A stretch of 64,000 bases of DNA from Amoebidium appalachense (taxonomy: Eukaryota; Ichthyosporea). This document shows positions 30,160 through 64,000 of the stretch, in pieces. The notes under the pieces were generated by a model, which searched no databases, had not been told where the DNA came from, and saw only the letters and a list, made by a program, of their open reading frames with translations. How positions within the stretch are numbered: the stretch's first letter is position 1; every line of letters starts with the position of its first letter. The stretch spans positions 16,306,001-16,370,000 of the forward strand of contig CAVNZM010000001.1 in assembly GCA_963693365.1 (NCBI GenBank), in the 5' to 3' direction. Position numbers and translations under genes: made by a program.

Positions 30160-30920
30160 ATACCCAAGTTAACTGTTAGAGGGATTGTTACGTAATTTCA
30201 AGTGTAAGACACTTAATAGTTCAAATTTCGTGGTTTTCTACTACTGTAAATATAAGTTCTTGTGTTGCTAAGATCAGAGTGTACCAGTATCACAGTTATT
30301 TTTCGGAACACTATGTAAAACTTTGTTTAGACATTTAGAAGGAGCTTCAAGCTGAGTTACTGTATCATTGAATAAAAATTTTGTTCGAACGTGAAATTGC
30401 AAGTGTACGCAAACCTGCATGTCCGACCATTTATTATGGCAATCTACAAATTTGGACACTTGTTCACTATATAAGACACGGGAAAGAACCAGCAAAACAT
30501 GTGTCTCGGACTTTGCTTGTACCCACACGGTGGTTAAGATCACTACCTGACGATCACTAGAGTCGTGTGTTTTCCTTCAGTCTGAACAGCCGTCCTTTGC
30601 GCAAACTACGTGTATATACCCAATTACGATATATTTCAACACGTACATCCGGAAGATCTATGTCTGCTTCTCGCTCTTGTTCGCCTCTGCTTATATGTTT
30701 TGCTTTTTTGTTTTGTACCCATGTGAGGTCATCCTCAGAGGCACTGCAGCCCGCCCACGTGTGGTTAGGGGATGGCTTGGGGGTTTGCCTGTCCCTGACA
30801 TATACACTGTGACGCCCCCCCCTACCCCTAGTATCCATCCACATGCTTATATGTTTGCACCCACGTACTAGCCTTATCCATGTGTGAGGACACACACTAT
30901 CCTTCTCTTGTGCGCTTAAC
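30160..30920. other. Unique sequence, no gene supported
   Basis: AT-rich to mixed sequence. A minus-strand frame of 121 codons (30922-30557) has no recognisable motif or promoter and is probably chance. Confidence 0.35.
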
Positions 30921-31123
30921 ATGTGACGTAGATATACATCGAGTCACCCCAGACACGGAAGCCCCCCAGATCAATAAACATCACGATGTAAATGGGGCTT
31001 CCGGGACCTGGCGTCCTCAGTCTTTTCCTTGTCCAAAACATAGTTCTTGTCAACGAAAGCTGTGACCATCCGACTTTCATCCGTGTTCGAATTCATATTC
31101 CCATCACATTTCGATGTCGCACA
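30921..31123 (-). repeat. Dispersed repeat, copy 1 (inverted relative to copy at 38720)
   Basis: About 200 bases match the reverse complement of 38720-38930 with only scattered differences and short indels. On the minus strand it reads CDGNMNSNTDESR then DKNYVLDKEKTEDARSRK, so the repeat may derive from a protein-coding element. No family is recognised. Confidence 0.8.
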
Positions 31124-31439
31124 GCTGTAACACACCTTGTAAGCAGCGCGCTGCGCCGGGCCGCCCCATGGTGACCACAACTTGGCACTCAGCCGGGCAC
31201 CGTGAATGTGTACGCCCGTGCACATGGATATGTAAATATGTACGCATGTATACAGTGGACTTATCCACCCAAATTACATATGCCAGAAATCGGGAAGCAG
31301 ATTCTTTTCATACATATCCAAAGCTATTGGCTTCTTTATTCCCGGTATTCAAGATATAGGTATCTTTTGTCGACCGTTACTGTACAGTACAGCTGCAGAA
31401 CGTGTTCAAGCTCCCTGTGCCCTGCAAGAGCTCGAGGAG

Positions 31440-31445
31440 GAGGAG

Positions 31446-31477
<32 letters not shown>

Positions 31478-31827
31478 TAATGGAGAAGGGGTGAGATAGG
31501 GGAGAGGGAGCTCGAGAGAGAGAGGAAGTTCGTGGTAAGGAGAAGAGAGAGAAAAAATATGCGAAGGGATCGAAGAGAAGGGTGAGCTAGTCGACGTCGA
31601 CGTCGAGAGAAGGGCTCGGTCGCGAACATGCAAAGAAGGGGCATGGAGGGAGAAGGATCCGAGGGAGCTCGAGGGGAGAAAGGGAGTGTGTGTGTGTATG
31701 TGGTTGGGGTCCCCGGGGGGTGGGGGGGGGGGGGGGGGGGGAAGGGGGAGAGAGGGAGAGGGAGAGAGAGAAACCGAGTGACTCAGTGGCACCTTCTCAA
31801 TGCTTTCCCTATCGGCATCCAATATCA

Positions 31828-31870
<43 letters not shown>

Positions 31871-31913
31871 AAAAAAAATTTTTAAGGGGGGTGGGGCGGT
31901 GGGACTCGGGGGG

Positions 31914-31950
<37 letters not shown>
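31440..31950. repeat. Poly-G / poly-C / (GA) low-complexity block
   Basis: G runs at 31449-31477, 31722-31740 and 31916-31952, a C run at 31830-31860 joined directly to an A run, and GA-rich sequence between. The last G run abuts the first LTR-like unit. Confidence 0.9.
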
Positions 31951-31952
<2 letters not shown>

Positions 31953-31953
<1 letters not shown>

Positions 31954-32767
31954 GTTGGAGTGCAGACTTACGCTCACTCCACAATATGTGTATGTTAGCT
32001 TTACAATTGGTTCCGTGTACACAGACACACGCTGACACTCGATCACCACATGCACATCTGCATAGTTGAGGAATGTTGCCAATTGTGTTTTGACTGCAAA
32101 CGATTGGTTCACTGGTCCCAGAGATCTCTAAATGAAAGTAACCAATCCGATTAGCACCTGGCATCCGGATTACATTCCAGACTGCTGCCCCACGGGTATA
32201 TAAGCCACGTCTCTGCCAGGTGCAGTCATGGAGTTCAGTCATGGAGTTCAGTCATGGAGTTCAGTCATGGAGTTCAGTCATGGAGTTCAGTCATGGAGTT
32301 CAGACATGGAGTTCAGACATGGAGTTCAGTCATGGAGTTAAGTCATGGAGTTAAGTCATGGAGTTCAGTCATGGAGTTAACACACTGAAAGCAGTAAAAA
32401 AAACGGGTCAGCGCCCAAGCGCGCCACGACGACCCTAGTCACAGCGGACTCTACTTCCAACAGGGTTATGGGCCCAGACACGACACCGCGGCCTCTAACT
32501 TCACGTCCCCTACGACGCCTTGAACGGAGGAGCCCAGAAACCGACTTCTAGGCTGTACCCTACACCCGCGAGCGTATTTCCGTGAAGTAGAGACTTTCGC
32601 TTCCACAAACTCCATCCGCAGCAGCCTGCGACATCAACGTCAAGTATTCCACTTCATTGGCGGGGCACGCACCACAGTGGAATGCACACCCCGGTCTACC
32701 CTGCAAGCAGCCACACTCACTCTCTCTTCTCTACAGTGGTGTGTACACTTCTCCAATTGGGTAGGGG
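31953..32767 (+). mobile_element. LTR-like promoter unit 1 (815 bp)
   Basis: Begins TGTTGGAGTGCAGAC and holds CCAAT, TATATAA at 32197-32203, twelve 13-bp repeats of TCATGGAGTTCAG (about 32224-32379), a unique tail, and ends in TGTACACTTCTCCAATTGGG then TAGGGG. The TG start, TATA box and purine-rich GGGTAGGGG just before the next TGTTGG resemble a solo LTR and polypurine tract. No internal retroelement region is present, so tandem promoter monomers are an alternative. Confidence 0.5.
32197..32203 (+). promoter_or_regulatory. TATA box of LTR-like unit 1
   Basis: TATATAA, followed about 25 bases later by the first ATG of the 13-bp repeat array. Confidence 0.5.
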
Positions 32768-33444
32768 TGTTGGAGTGCAGACTTACGCTCACTCCACAAT
32801 ATGTGTATGTTAGCTTTACAATTGGTTCCGTGTACACAGACACACGCTGACACTCGATCACCACATGCACATCTGCATAGTTGAGGAATGTTGCCAATTG
32901 TGTTTTGACTGCAAACGATTGGTTCACTGGTCCCAGAGATCTCTAAATGAAAGTAACCAATCCGATTAGCACCTGGCATCCGGATTACATTCCAGACTGC
33001 TGCCCCACGGGTATATAAGCCACGTCTCTGCCAGGTGCAGACATGGAGTTCAGACATGGAGTTCAGTCATGGAGTTCAGTCATGGAGTTCAGTCATGGAG
33101 TTCAGTCATGGAGTTCAGCCATGGAGTTCAGTCATGGAGTTAACACACTGAAAACAGTAAAGAAACGGGTCAGCGCCCAAGCGCGCCACGACGACCCTAG
33201 TCACAGCGGACTCTACTTTCAACAGGGTTATGGGCCCAGACACGACACCGCGGCCTCTAACTTCATTAGAGACTTTCGCTTCCACAAACTCCATCCGCAG
33301 CAGCCTGCGACATCAACGTCAAGTATTCCACTTCATTGGCGGGGCACGCACCACAGTGGAATGCACACCCCGGTCTACCCTGCAAGCAGCCACACTCACT
33401 CTCTCTTCTCTAGTGGTGTGTACACTTCTCCAATTGGGTAGGGG
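32768..33444 (+). mobile_element. LTR-like promoter unit 2 (677 bp) with an open 132-aa frame
   Basis: Same order as unit 1 but with eight 13-mers and an 86-base deletion after CTCTAACTTCA. These changes leave a frame of 132 codons open from 33043 to 33441, starting MEFRHGVQSWSSV and repeating MEFSHGVQSWSS because 13 bp x 3 is in frame. Whether it is translated is unknown. Confidence 0.5.
33012..33018 (+). promoter_or_regulatory. TATA box of LTR-like unit 2
   Basis: TATATAA with CCAAT at 32957-32961 upstream. Confidence 0.5.
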
Positions 33445-33956
33445 TGTTGGAGTGCAGACTTACGCTCACTCCACAATATGTGTATGTTAGCTTTACAATT
33501 GGTTCCGTGTACACAGACACACGCTGACACTCGATCACCACATGCACATCTGCATAGTTGAGGAATGTTGCCAATTGTGTTTTGACTGCAAACGATTGGT
33601 TCACTGGTCCCAGAGATCTCTAAATGAAAGTAACCAATCCGATTAGCACCTGGCATCCGGATTACATTCCAGACTGCTGCCCCACGGGTATATAAGCCAC
33701 GTCTCTGCCAGGTGCAGTCATGGAGTTCAGTCATGGAGTTCAGTCATGGAGTTCAGTCATGGAGTTCAGTCATGGAGTTCAGTCATGGAGTTCAGACATG
33801 GAGTTCAGACATGGAGTTCAGTCATGGAGTTAAGTCATGGAGTTAAGTCATGGAGTTCAGTCATGGAGTTAACACACTGAAAGCAGTAAAAAAAACGGGT
33901 CAGCGCCCAAGCGCGCCACGACGACCCTAGTCACAGCGGACTCTACTTCCAACAGG
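33445..33956 (+). mobile_element. LTR-like promoter unit 3, truncated at a G run
   Basis: Nearly identical to unit 1, including all twelve 13-mers and their exact order of GTC and GAC variants. It stops after CTACTTCCAACAGGG, where the sequence becomes a run of G and unrelated DNA. Confidence 0.5.
33689..33695 (+). promoter_or_regulatory. TATA box of LTR-like unit 3
   Basis: TATATAA in the same context as in units 1 and 2. Confidence 0.5.
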
Positions 33957-34357
33957 GGGGGGGCTTTCTCCAAGTTGCTAAACCCGTAAATTATATGCTT
34001 TGAACTTCCACTCGGTTGTCGGAGCTTGGCCGCATGCACAAAATGCAGTAAGGTTTTCTTGTGTGTGTCTGTATTCAATGGTCACTTCTGTGGCACTCTG
34101 TACAATTTAGCCCTCTTTCCAATACACCAACTTGACTCTGTATGATTTAGCCCTCTCTCCACTACACCCTACACTTGGCTTTGAGCTGGTAGCGGTGGGG
34201 AGAGAAGGAGGGAGGGGAAAGGGGGAGTGGGACATTGGCAACTTGAAACTTTAATAATATATAGTCCGGATCCAGGCCAAAATGTAGCTTATTGTGAACC
34301 TGGTCACCGTGCCAGTTCTGAGAACTTATTAACACATCATCATCAAGTCCAAGAATG

Positions 34358-34526
34358 GTAGCTGTCCCTCATAATACCGTAGCACCCTAGCTAGCGTACT
34401 GTCCGACTCGGTGCTGGGTGGAAGACGGTATTTTCCCCTGAGGGCCCAAGAGGTCCCTCGGTCCCGGAACAAAACGGGATAAAAAAAATGATAAAAAAAA
34501 AAAGAAAAAAAAAAGTAGCTGTCCCT
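34358..34526 (+). mobile_element. A-tailed SINE with 12-bp target-site duplication
   Basis: GTAGCTGTCCCT occurs at 34358-34369 and 34515-34526. Between them lies a 145-bp element with GTGCTGGGTGGAAGACGGTA, CCCTGAGGGCCC and ACAAAACGGGAT, ending in an A-rich tail. A second copy with its own duplication is at 53008. Compared with that copy this one is 5'-shortened, as expected for target-primed reverse transcription. Confidence 0.8.
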
Positions 34527-35030
34527 TGTGATTACGAGGCTCGCTGATGACATACTACTGTGAATCAGATATTAGTAGTACTAAAAACTATAGTGGCACA
34601 CCGTATGATAGTGCTAATACCGTACATGTGTGCCAACTGGGCAGCAAGCGCTGACTTCGATATTCGCTGACAAAAGGCAACACGTGCACGTTGCGACTCA
34701 GGTCTGTGAGCACATAACTATTATCATAATGGCCAGCTGGGCTTTGGTTTGAATTAAGTAGTAACCGGGGCACTAACGTATCATATAGGAACAATGTAAT
34801 CTCCCCTCCCCCCTGGTTTTCATGCTCGTCTGTGATCATGGAGGTTCGTTGTGTAAAAGCCGGAGAATAAATCTACTACATAAATAAATAAATATTTGAG
34901 TAATGATTAAAAAATCTTCGGCTCCGATGTCCTGTTTTCAGCATGTTTTACACAACCGTCGACAGCATCCGCTTGCAACCCCCCCAAAACTGTCGTTTCG
35001 TTCCTGAGGAACAGTGGGAGGGGAAGGGGG

Positions 35031-35064
<34 letters not shown>

Positions 35065-35798
35065 GGGGGGGGGGGGGGTTTCAGTGCCATTGCGGGTCAT
35101 TAAAGTCTACAAGGGGCTCGAATTCAGTGATGGCATGTGGCCTAATGGAATTTTTTTTCGGTCACTCCAGGGTATTTATTGGCCAGAAATTAATAACTCT
35201 TAACGCCTATCGAATCATCAGTCTGTGTGGCTTTGTCTTCAGAGTTTTGGGAAACTGGCTATGCGGAAAAGTACCCCCCTTTCCTTCCGGTAAAGACGTA
35301 TGGTGTTTCTCCCTGTTTGCCACGGGGGAGGTAGAGACAGATCTCTCGGCCTGCTTACTGTAGAAGAAGGAGGGAGATATATCCCGAGTGAGATATGTCA
35401 TATCTCACTGCCTATCGCTTGGGAGGGAAAGAATCTCTCTCTGCTTGTCGTAGAGAGGGAGGGAGAGGGTAGGCTACTTACACGGGGTACGCTACTTTCA
35501 AGAGTCTTCAAAATGGAGATTCTGGCGCAAGAAATCTCGGAGGATACAAGTTTCTTGCTAGAAAGCTGGCCATGCACGCTGCGTACCCCAAGAAAAAAGA
35601 AAAGAAAGTAAGAAAGAAATAAAGAGGAAAAAAATGCTTTTAGTTTTGTGCAGGCCACAGTCAATCTGTTTTCACATTTTTTTTGGGCATGTAATCACTG
35701 TTCTCTTGTGATAGTTGAGAGGGAAGATGGGGAAACAGGGTTAGGTATGGGCGGGGGGGGGGGGGTGTGAAGGAAGAAGGAGGAGGGGGGAGGGGGGT

Positions 35799-35833
<35 letters not shown>

Positions 35834-35999
35834 GGGGGGGGGGGGGGGGGGGAGGGTTTGTACGGTTAAATGGAGGGGCTGGGGGAGCCAAGCAAGGGCA
35901 AGCAGGAGATTACAGGAAACAGGAAAGGAAGTACATAAGCCTTAAGAAGCTGCAAAAGTGGGTGTGTGGGGAAAGAGGGTGAGTGGGGGAAAGGTTGAA

Positions 36000-36040
<41 letters not shown>

Positions 36041-36361
36041 GGGGTTGTATGCCTGTAGGTGTACGTGCCTGTGTGTCTATGCATGTGTGGAGAAAGGGGA
36101 AGGAAGAGAAAGGTAAAGTTCTTATGATCTTCCGGTGCTTTCGACAAATTTGGCCGAGGACTTCGTCACAAGATGGCCATGGTTCTTTTAATATTTTAGC
36201 CACAAATAGGGGGGGAAATTGTATTAAATAAAGACATTCAGCTTTGCAGGAACCCACAACGTATGTGCTCTCTCCCCCACCCCCCTTTCCCCCCCCCCCT
36301 TCCCCTCCTCCTCCTCCTCCTCCCCGCCGCCTCCCCTCGTCCCCCCCCTTGCCCAGGGCGG

Positions 36362-36416
<55 letters not shown>

Positions 36417-37959
36417 GGGGGGGGGGGGGGGGAGGGGGGGCGGGAGAACATCCGTAGTGTGTCATGTCTATGTAACCATTACTAGTTTCAATGTTCCTTA
36501 TAACCACTGCCAGTAAATCATAGTACTTTCATATGATTATGGTATCTGAGCCTAGTAGTCATGACCGTGACAGCCGGGAGGGATGGTGCCCCCCCCCCCC
36601 CCCCCCCCTCCCCCCAACCTCCACCCCACCACCACCACCAACAACAACACCACCACCACCACCAATCCCACCGCGCATTTTGGGTGCCGGGCCCGGTTCC
36701 CCGGGGCCCCCTCCACCCCCTGCTAGCCAGGGGGTTGGGCGAGTCCTCTTCCCCAGCCCCCTCTACCCAAGTTGCTGCTACCTTCCTTTCTTCCTCCCCC
36801 CCTCCCCTCCCCCTGCCCCCTCAAGGGTCCAAATCAGGCTTCCCTAAGCAGATACAACCTGATGCCAGGAGAGAGACAGAAACTGCCCTCGGGCACGCCC
36901 GCACACCTGCACGTACACATTGCATTCTGCTGTACCTACTAGGATCCCCTGTCTGCCAGACAGGATGGCTATGACACAAGAAGTGAACAGCCAGTGACTT
37001 GGCGAGGTAAACATAATCATTAGCGCTGGCCTACTAGTACTATAATGGCATTTATTGGTACCATACAATACAACGCACACATGCACAACTTGAAAAACAC
37101 ACGTGCACGCAGAGAAACACGCATGCAGTCGGCGGCGGATGTGCTCACTGCAACTGTAATGGTTGCCGGCACATTATCATGTGCGCATGCACACACACAC
37201 ACACACACACACTCACCTCCTTTTTCTCTAACTCCACATATCCGAAACCCCTCTCCCCCCCCCCCCCCCCCCACTGGCACCCCCCTCTGGCGCACACACG
37301 TGCATGCATGCATCGCCAACAACACACAAAATCACGCAGGAACATTTTCTGAGAAACCCCAAATCCACCTGTGGACATCGTCACATGCCCCCACAACCGA
37401 CGGTCCCCAGCATGGTCACTTTCCACCAGTCCGGAATGAAACCATCAACACGCCCATCTAGGTTTCCATACACAACCCCCTCGAACCCACCCCAAGGACC
37501 CAAAGAACACTACCGTGACCACTGCACTGCCATCACGCAGCAGTTCAGGTGCAGCTGCTGGTGCAAAGTTTAAAGGGGGTTTCTTTTGGCTTTTCGAGCC
37601 GGGCCGGGTCAGAGGGGATTCTAGCTATATGATTGGCGTACTGCGCAACATCGTTTTGCCGGCAGCAAGGTACAGATGCGCCATAATTTGACAACAAAGA
37701 AAAAGAAAAGAGAAAAGAGAAATCAAGAATGGAATAATAATGATAAAGCTTTAGGAAGAAGATTGCAGTTCATATCATGGTTTATATGCTGAGTAAATGG
37801 CTTGACCCGAATGTGCCGGAATGGGGACAATTAACTAATCGGCCACGGCCATCTAGAAACACCTAGATGGCCGTGCTAATCGGCCTAAAAGAAACCCCCT
37901 TTAATGCTACCCCTGCTGGCCTCGCATCAGCCGCACACATAACCCACCAAGGGACTCGG

Positions 37960-37999
<40 letters not shown>

Positions 38000-38002
38000 G
38001 CA

Positions 38003-38034
<32 letters not shown>

Positions 38035-38043
38035 CACACTCAC

Positions 38044-38080
<37 letters not shown>

Positions 38081-38333
38081 GTCACACACACACACGCGCG
38101 CGCGCGCGCGCACACACACACACACACACAGATACATACCACCCACACACATTAACAATATATATAATGCGTTGTTTGCCGGACCTCAAATCCGGAATTT
38201 GGAGGGGACCAAAGGCCATTTTGTGAGGCATCAAAAACCATCGAAACGTTGCTTAGTTGTTTTTATGACATCAAAATCGCAAAATATTCTTGCGATACTA
38301 ATGAAAAAGCCTAAAATAACTATATATTTGATA
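34527..38333. other. Intergenic region rich in G and C runs, no gene supported
   Basis: G runs at 35031-35078, 35800-35853, 36001-36039 and 36363-36440 and C runs near 36590 and 37255 dominate. A frame from 37341 (after ATCACGCAG) to the TAA ending at 37573 ends in HCTAITQQFRCSCWCKV and could be a small last exon, but nothing links it to other exons. (CA)n lies at 37963-38130. Confidence 0.4.
37844..37875. repeat. 13-bp perfect hairpin with 6-base loop
   Basis: CACGGCCATCTAG - AAACAC - CTAGATGGCCGTG, flanked on both sides by CTAATCGGCC (37835-37844 and 37876-37885) in direct orientation. Confidence 0.8.
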
Positions 38334-61748
<23,415 letters not shown>

Positions 61749-61849
61749 GTGGCCCCAACGTCAGAGGCCGCATTGAAGTTTCACTACGGGGTGGTCTAAA
61801 AAAGCATCACAGTATGGCATGTAACTTTTTGCTGTTCGAAAATTGACAA

Positions 61850-62188
61850 GGCACAACCACATCGGCAGAGTCAACTTGCTCGAGCTCGGAGCATGATTAT
61901 TCTGCAAAAAGCAGAATATGTCTGCCAGCAGCATAACACGCTAGAAGCAGAATTCAAGTCTACATGTACAAACAGCCGAATTATTCTGCTAACAGCAGGT
62001 TAATTCTGTCTATCCGTTAAAGCAGGTGTTTCCTGGTGCCGAGAGCAGCTTTTTGCGGAATAACTCTGCTAAAAGCAGAATAATTCTGCTATGAAAGCAG
62101 ATAGATTCTCCTGAAGGCAGAATAATTCTAATAAAAAGCAGAACAATTCTGCTCCGAGCAAGTTGACCCTGCCGATGCAGTGGTTGCC
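61850..62188. mobile_element. Foldback (MITE-like) element with about 50-bp terminal inverted repeats
   Basis: The left end (GGCACAACCAC, ATCGGCAGAGTCAACTTGCT, CGGAGCATGATTATTCTGC) is the imperfect reverse complement of the right end (GCAGAACAATTCTGCTCCGA, GCAAGTTGACCCTGCCGAT, GTGGTTGCC). The interior is made of degenerate copies of the palindrome AGCAGAATAATTCTGCT. No transposase and no clear target-site duplication are seen. It lies about 100 bases beyond the stop of the long gene. Confidence 0.75.
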
Positions 62189-62189
62189 A

Positions 62190-63058
62190 TTGGGCCCCTA
62201 AAATCTTTCACTATTCAATATAATCACCACTCGCCATATATAGTAAATATCTACCCCAACGGAACCTATAGAAATACCTAAAACTTTTAATGTGTTTTCT
62301 TATGTGTCGCAAAGATTGATTTTTTTTCATAGAAGCACTTAAGGACCCTAAGTACTTGTATGAATACCGAACATGTCCAGGTCCAAGGCATTTGTATGAT
62401 TTATACACTGGCTTCTTATCCAATTATACTGTACTTTCGTCAAACTCTACCGGGATGACTGCTCATAGCCCGTCAATTTGACGCCAGAGCAAACGTCGTG
62501 ACTGCGATCATGCCCTTTTTGTGCGGCCGGCCCGATGGCACCGAGCAAATTTTTACTATGTATGGGGCCGTACCTCACGGTGCGCAAATGAAGCGAGAAA
62601 TGTCGGCGTCTACGTTCATCTAGCAGGTGCAATGCAATGATAGCTCTGCTGTCCAGAATTCATACTTGTTTGTAACTTTACTGTATTACGTACATGAGGT
62701 TGTTTCTATTCGTGTACAAAGGTGCTCGGGAAGAGAGTGTTGTTATGCAGGAGTATAGGATAAGGCATGGGGAGCCGCGTATACCAGCATCACTAGCTAC
62801 CTATACTACACTCTCGACACTGTCCCATGCGTCCTTTGTGAAACCTACTACGAATACAGACTGATCGTGGCGTGCCATCGCCCAGGTTCATATGTCACAT
62901 TATTTGTAGGTTTTTTTTTTTTTTAATATGTGGGACGCTGGATTGTGTGTGCGTGCATGCGTTCGTGTATATACGTGTGTGTGTGCGCGCCGCGCGTGTA
63001 TACCGGTGTGTGTGTGTGTCACGGTGTGTGTGTAAGTGCGACTGCGCTTATGTTGTAG
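62190..63058. other. Intergenic, no gene supported
   Basis: Unique sequence with only short frames, ending in a GT-rich segment before the AG at 63057-63058. Confidence 0.4.
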
Positions 63059-63150
63059 GGCCCAGTGGACACATCATTCAACCCCGTTTTGTGACGCCCT
63101 GGGTCCCTGATGTGTGTAACATGCCTCGGAGTATGAAAACGACGTCACAC
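63059..63150 (+). CDS. Orphan exon candidate
   Basis: 92 bases after TTATGTTGTAG, open in one frame (GHIIQPRFVTPWVPDVCNMP, RSMKTTSH), ending exactly at a consensus GTAAGT donor in phase 0. It needs one base from an upstream exon that I cannot place, and no following exon is evident before the minus-strand gene at the window edge. The other two frames contain stops. The product is not recognised. Confidence 0.35.
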
Positions 63151-63844
63151 GTAAGTTATATAAATCACTGTATATCACGAACATCATGATATATATTACG
63201 GTACTGCGGTAGAATTGGTTAGCGGTAATACAACTACAATATAGGAATAAGATAGTATAAGCATGCTGTGTACGGCTTGCTATGGTGTGGATGTAGGTCT
63301 GTGCGTGGGTGCGCGTACGTGAGTGTATGTCTGCTGTGCTGCACGTGTTTGTGTGTGTGTACGCGCCCGCGCAACATTCAGCATTGCCACCTTGAATCAC
63401 TGGCCTTGAAGCCTCGGGAGTGTGTTGCTTTGTGGAAAGAAGGGGGAAGAAAGGGGGGGGGGGGGGGGGGGGGAGGGCACTTGGCAAGAAACCATTGGTA
63501 GAGAATAGTTTCAACGTTTCAGTACAGAAACGACATACAGGAAAAATATGGTTTCAGGCCATTGTTAGTTCACTGGCCATGGTATATTTTTGTATGAATG
63601 AACAGATCTAGAACTAGAAAAATGAAGGGCAAAAATCAATCCGGCCAATGTGTTCTAGAAAAATTGTTCCTGGCCATGGGTAACTAAAGGATTTGACACT
63701 TCGAAACTCAGTGCTGAGCAGATAGAATAACACTTATGGTTAAGTTTCTATTTTTACGGCGTTATGATAAGTCAAAGGAAAAAGGACACTTTCTGCGGCT
63801 CATCAAGCACCGAAGACATTAAAACACACACCACAGGAGCATAT

Positions 63845-64000
63845 CTACAGGTTCTTGAAGCTGTCATTCATGTCAAGCACCTCATCCAGACGCGCCGTCG
63901 GCTCGGCCGTCATCGAGCCAAGACCCCCGGGTGTTTTTGTTGGGGTGGTCAACTTGGGGCAGTCCTTTGCCTTGGTTGCCTTGATCACGTTGACGGCAAT
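63845..64000 (-). CDS. C-terminal end of an unidentified gene entering from the right
   Basis: Minus-strand frame of 51 codons from the window edge to a TAG at 63847-63845. It reads VIKATKAKDCPKLTTPTKTP, GGLGSMTAEPTARLDEVLDM and NDSFKNL. Codon use is GC-rich and conserved-looking, unlike the AT-rich flank beyond the stop. I do not recognise the family. The rest of the gene lies outside the window. Confidence 0.6.
   Translation of the reverse strand: MAVNVIKATKAKDCPKLTTPTKTPGGLGSMTAEPTARLDEVLDMNDSFKNL

Noticed and set aside
30557-30922. 121-codon minus-strand frame
   Set aside because: No motif, no splice or promoter signal and not repeated elsewhere; likely chance.
31406-33734. Minus-strand frames (about 110 codons) repeated in each LTR-like unit
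   Set aside because: They are open in all three units only because the units are near identical; no promoter or domain supports them, and the TATA boxes point the other way.
37341-37573. Cys-containing open segment after an ATCACGCAG acceptor
   Set aside because: No upstream exon with matching phase and no homology; kept only as a remark in the intergenic entry.

Overview
The window is nuclear DNA of a eukaryote. Genes are split by GT-AG introns, and most of the remaining sequence is simple repeats: (CA)n, (CT)n, compound CT/C satellites and C or G homopolymers tens of bases long. Several reverse-transcriptase relics and SINE-like elements are scattered through it. No operons, ribosome-binding sites, CRISPR arrays or bacterial genes are visible. 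A ChAPs (exomer) family gene, a PPN1-type metallophosphoesterase and secreted Cys-rich proteins would suit a unicellular opisthokont-grade protist such as an ichthyosporean. That placement is inference; the sequence alone does not fix the lineage.

Layout. 254-4850 (+): last four exons of a ChAPs-family TPR protein, with a reverse-transcriptase relic in one intron. 5163-6128 (-): decayed LINE reverse transcriptase, followed by a large inverted repeat and a 49-bp minisatellite. 7480-10091 (+): weakly supported gene with PHD-like Cys/His spacing. 11899-23633 (+): complete seven-exon metallophosphoesterase with an N-terminal signal anchor; all splice phases agree and give 549 aa. 25372-26664 (-): intron-less secreted protein of Cys modules ending in CC and Pro-Ala linkers, with its own TATA and CCAAT boxes. 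26.8-38.3 kb: mostly non-coding, with a TATA box behind two palindromes, a small acidic ORF, three tandem LTR-like promoter units and a SINE with a target-site duplication. 38334-61748 (+): a very long gene whose first ten module exons are all phase 1-1 Cys-rich units, followed by a heparinase II/III-like polysaccharide lyase. 63059-63150 (+) and 63845-64000 (-): single exons of genes extending beyond or poorly resolved at the right edge.

The predicted products fit a secretory or cell-surface theme: a possible Golgi cargo adaptor, a luminal or vacuolar phosphoesterase, a secreted Cys/Pro-rich structural protein and a secreted modular lyase. The most unusual genomic trait is that (CA)n microsatellites run directly into many 3' splice sites. 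A dispersed SINE-like family also ends in oligo-C instead of oligo-A, which may help explain the abundance of C/G runs.
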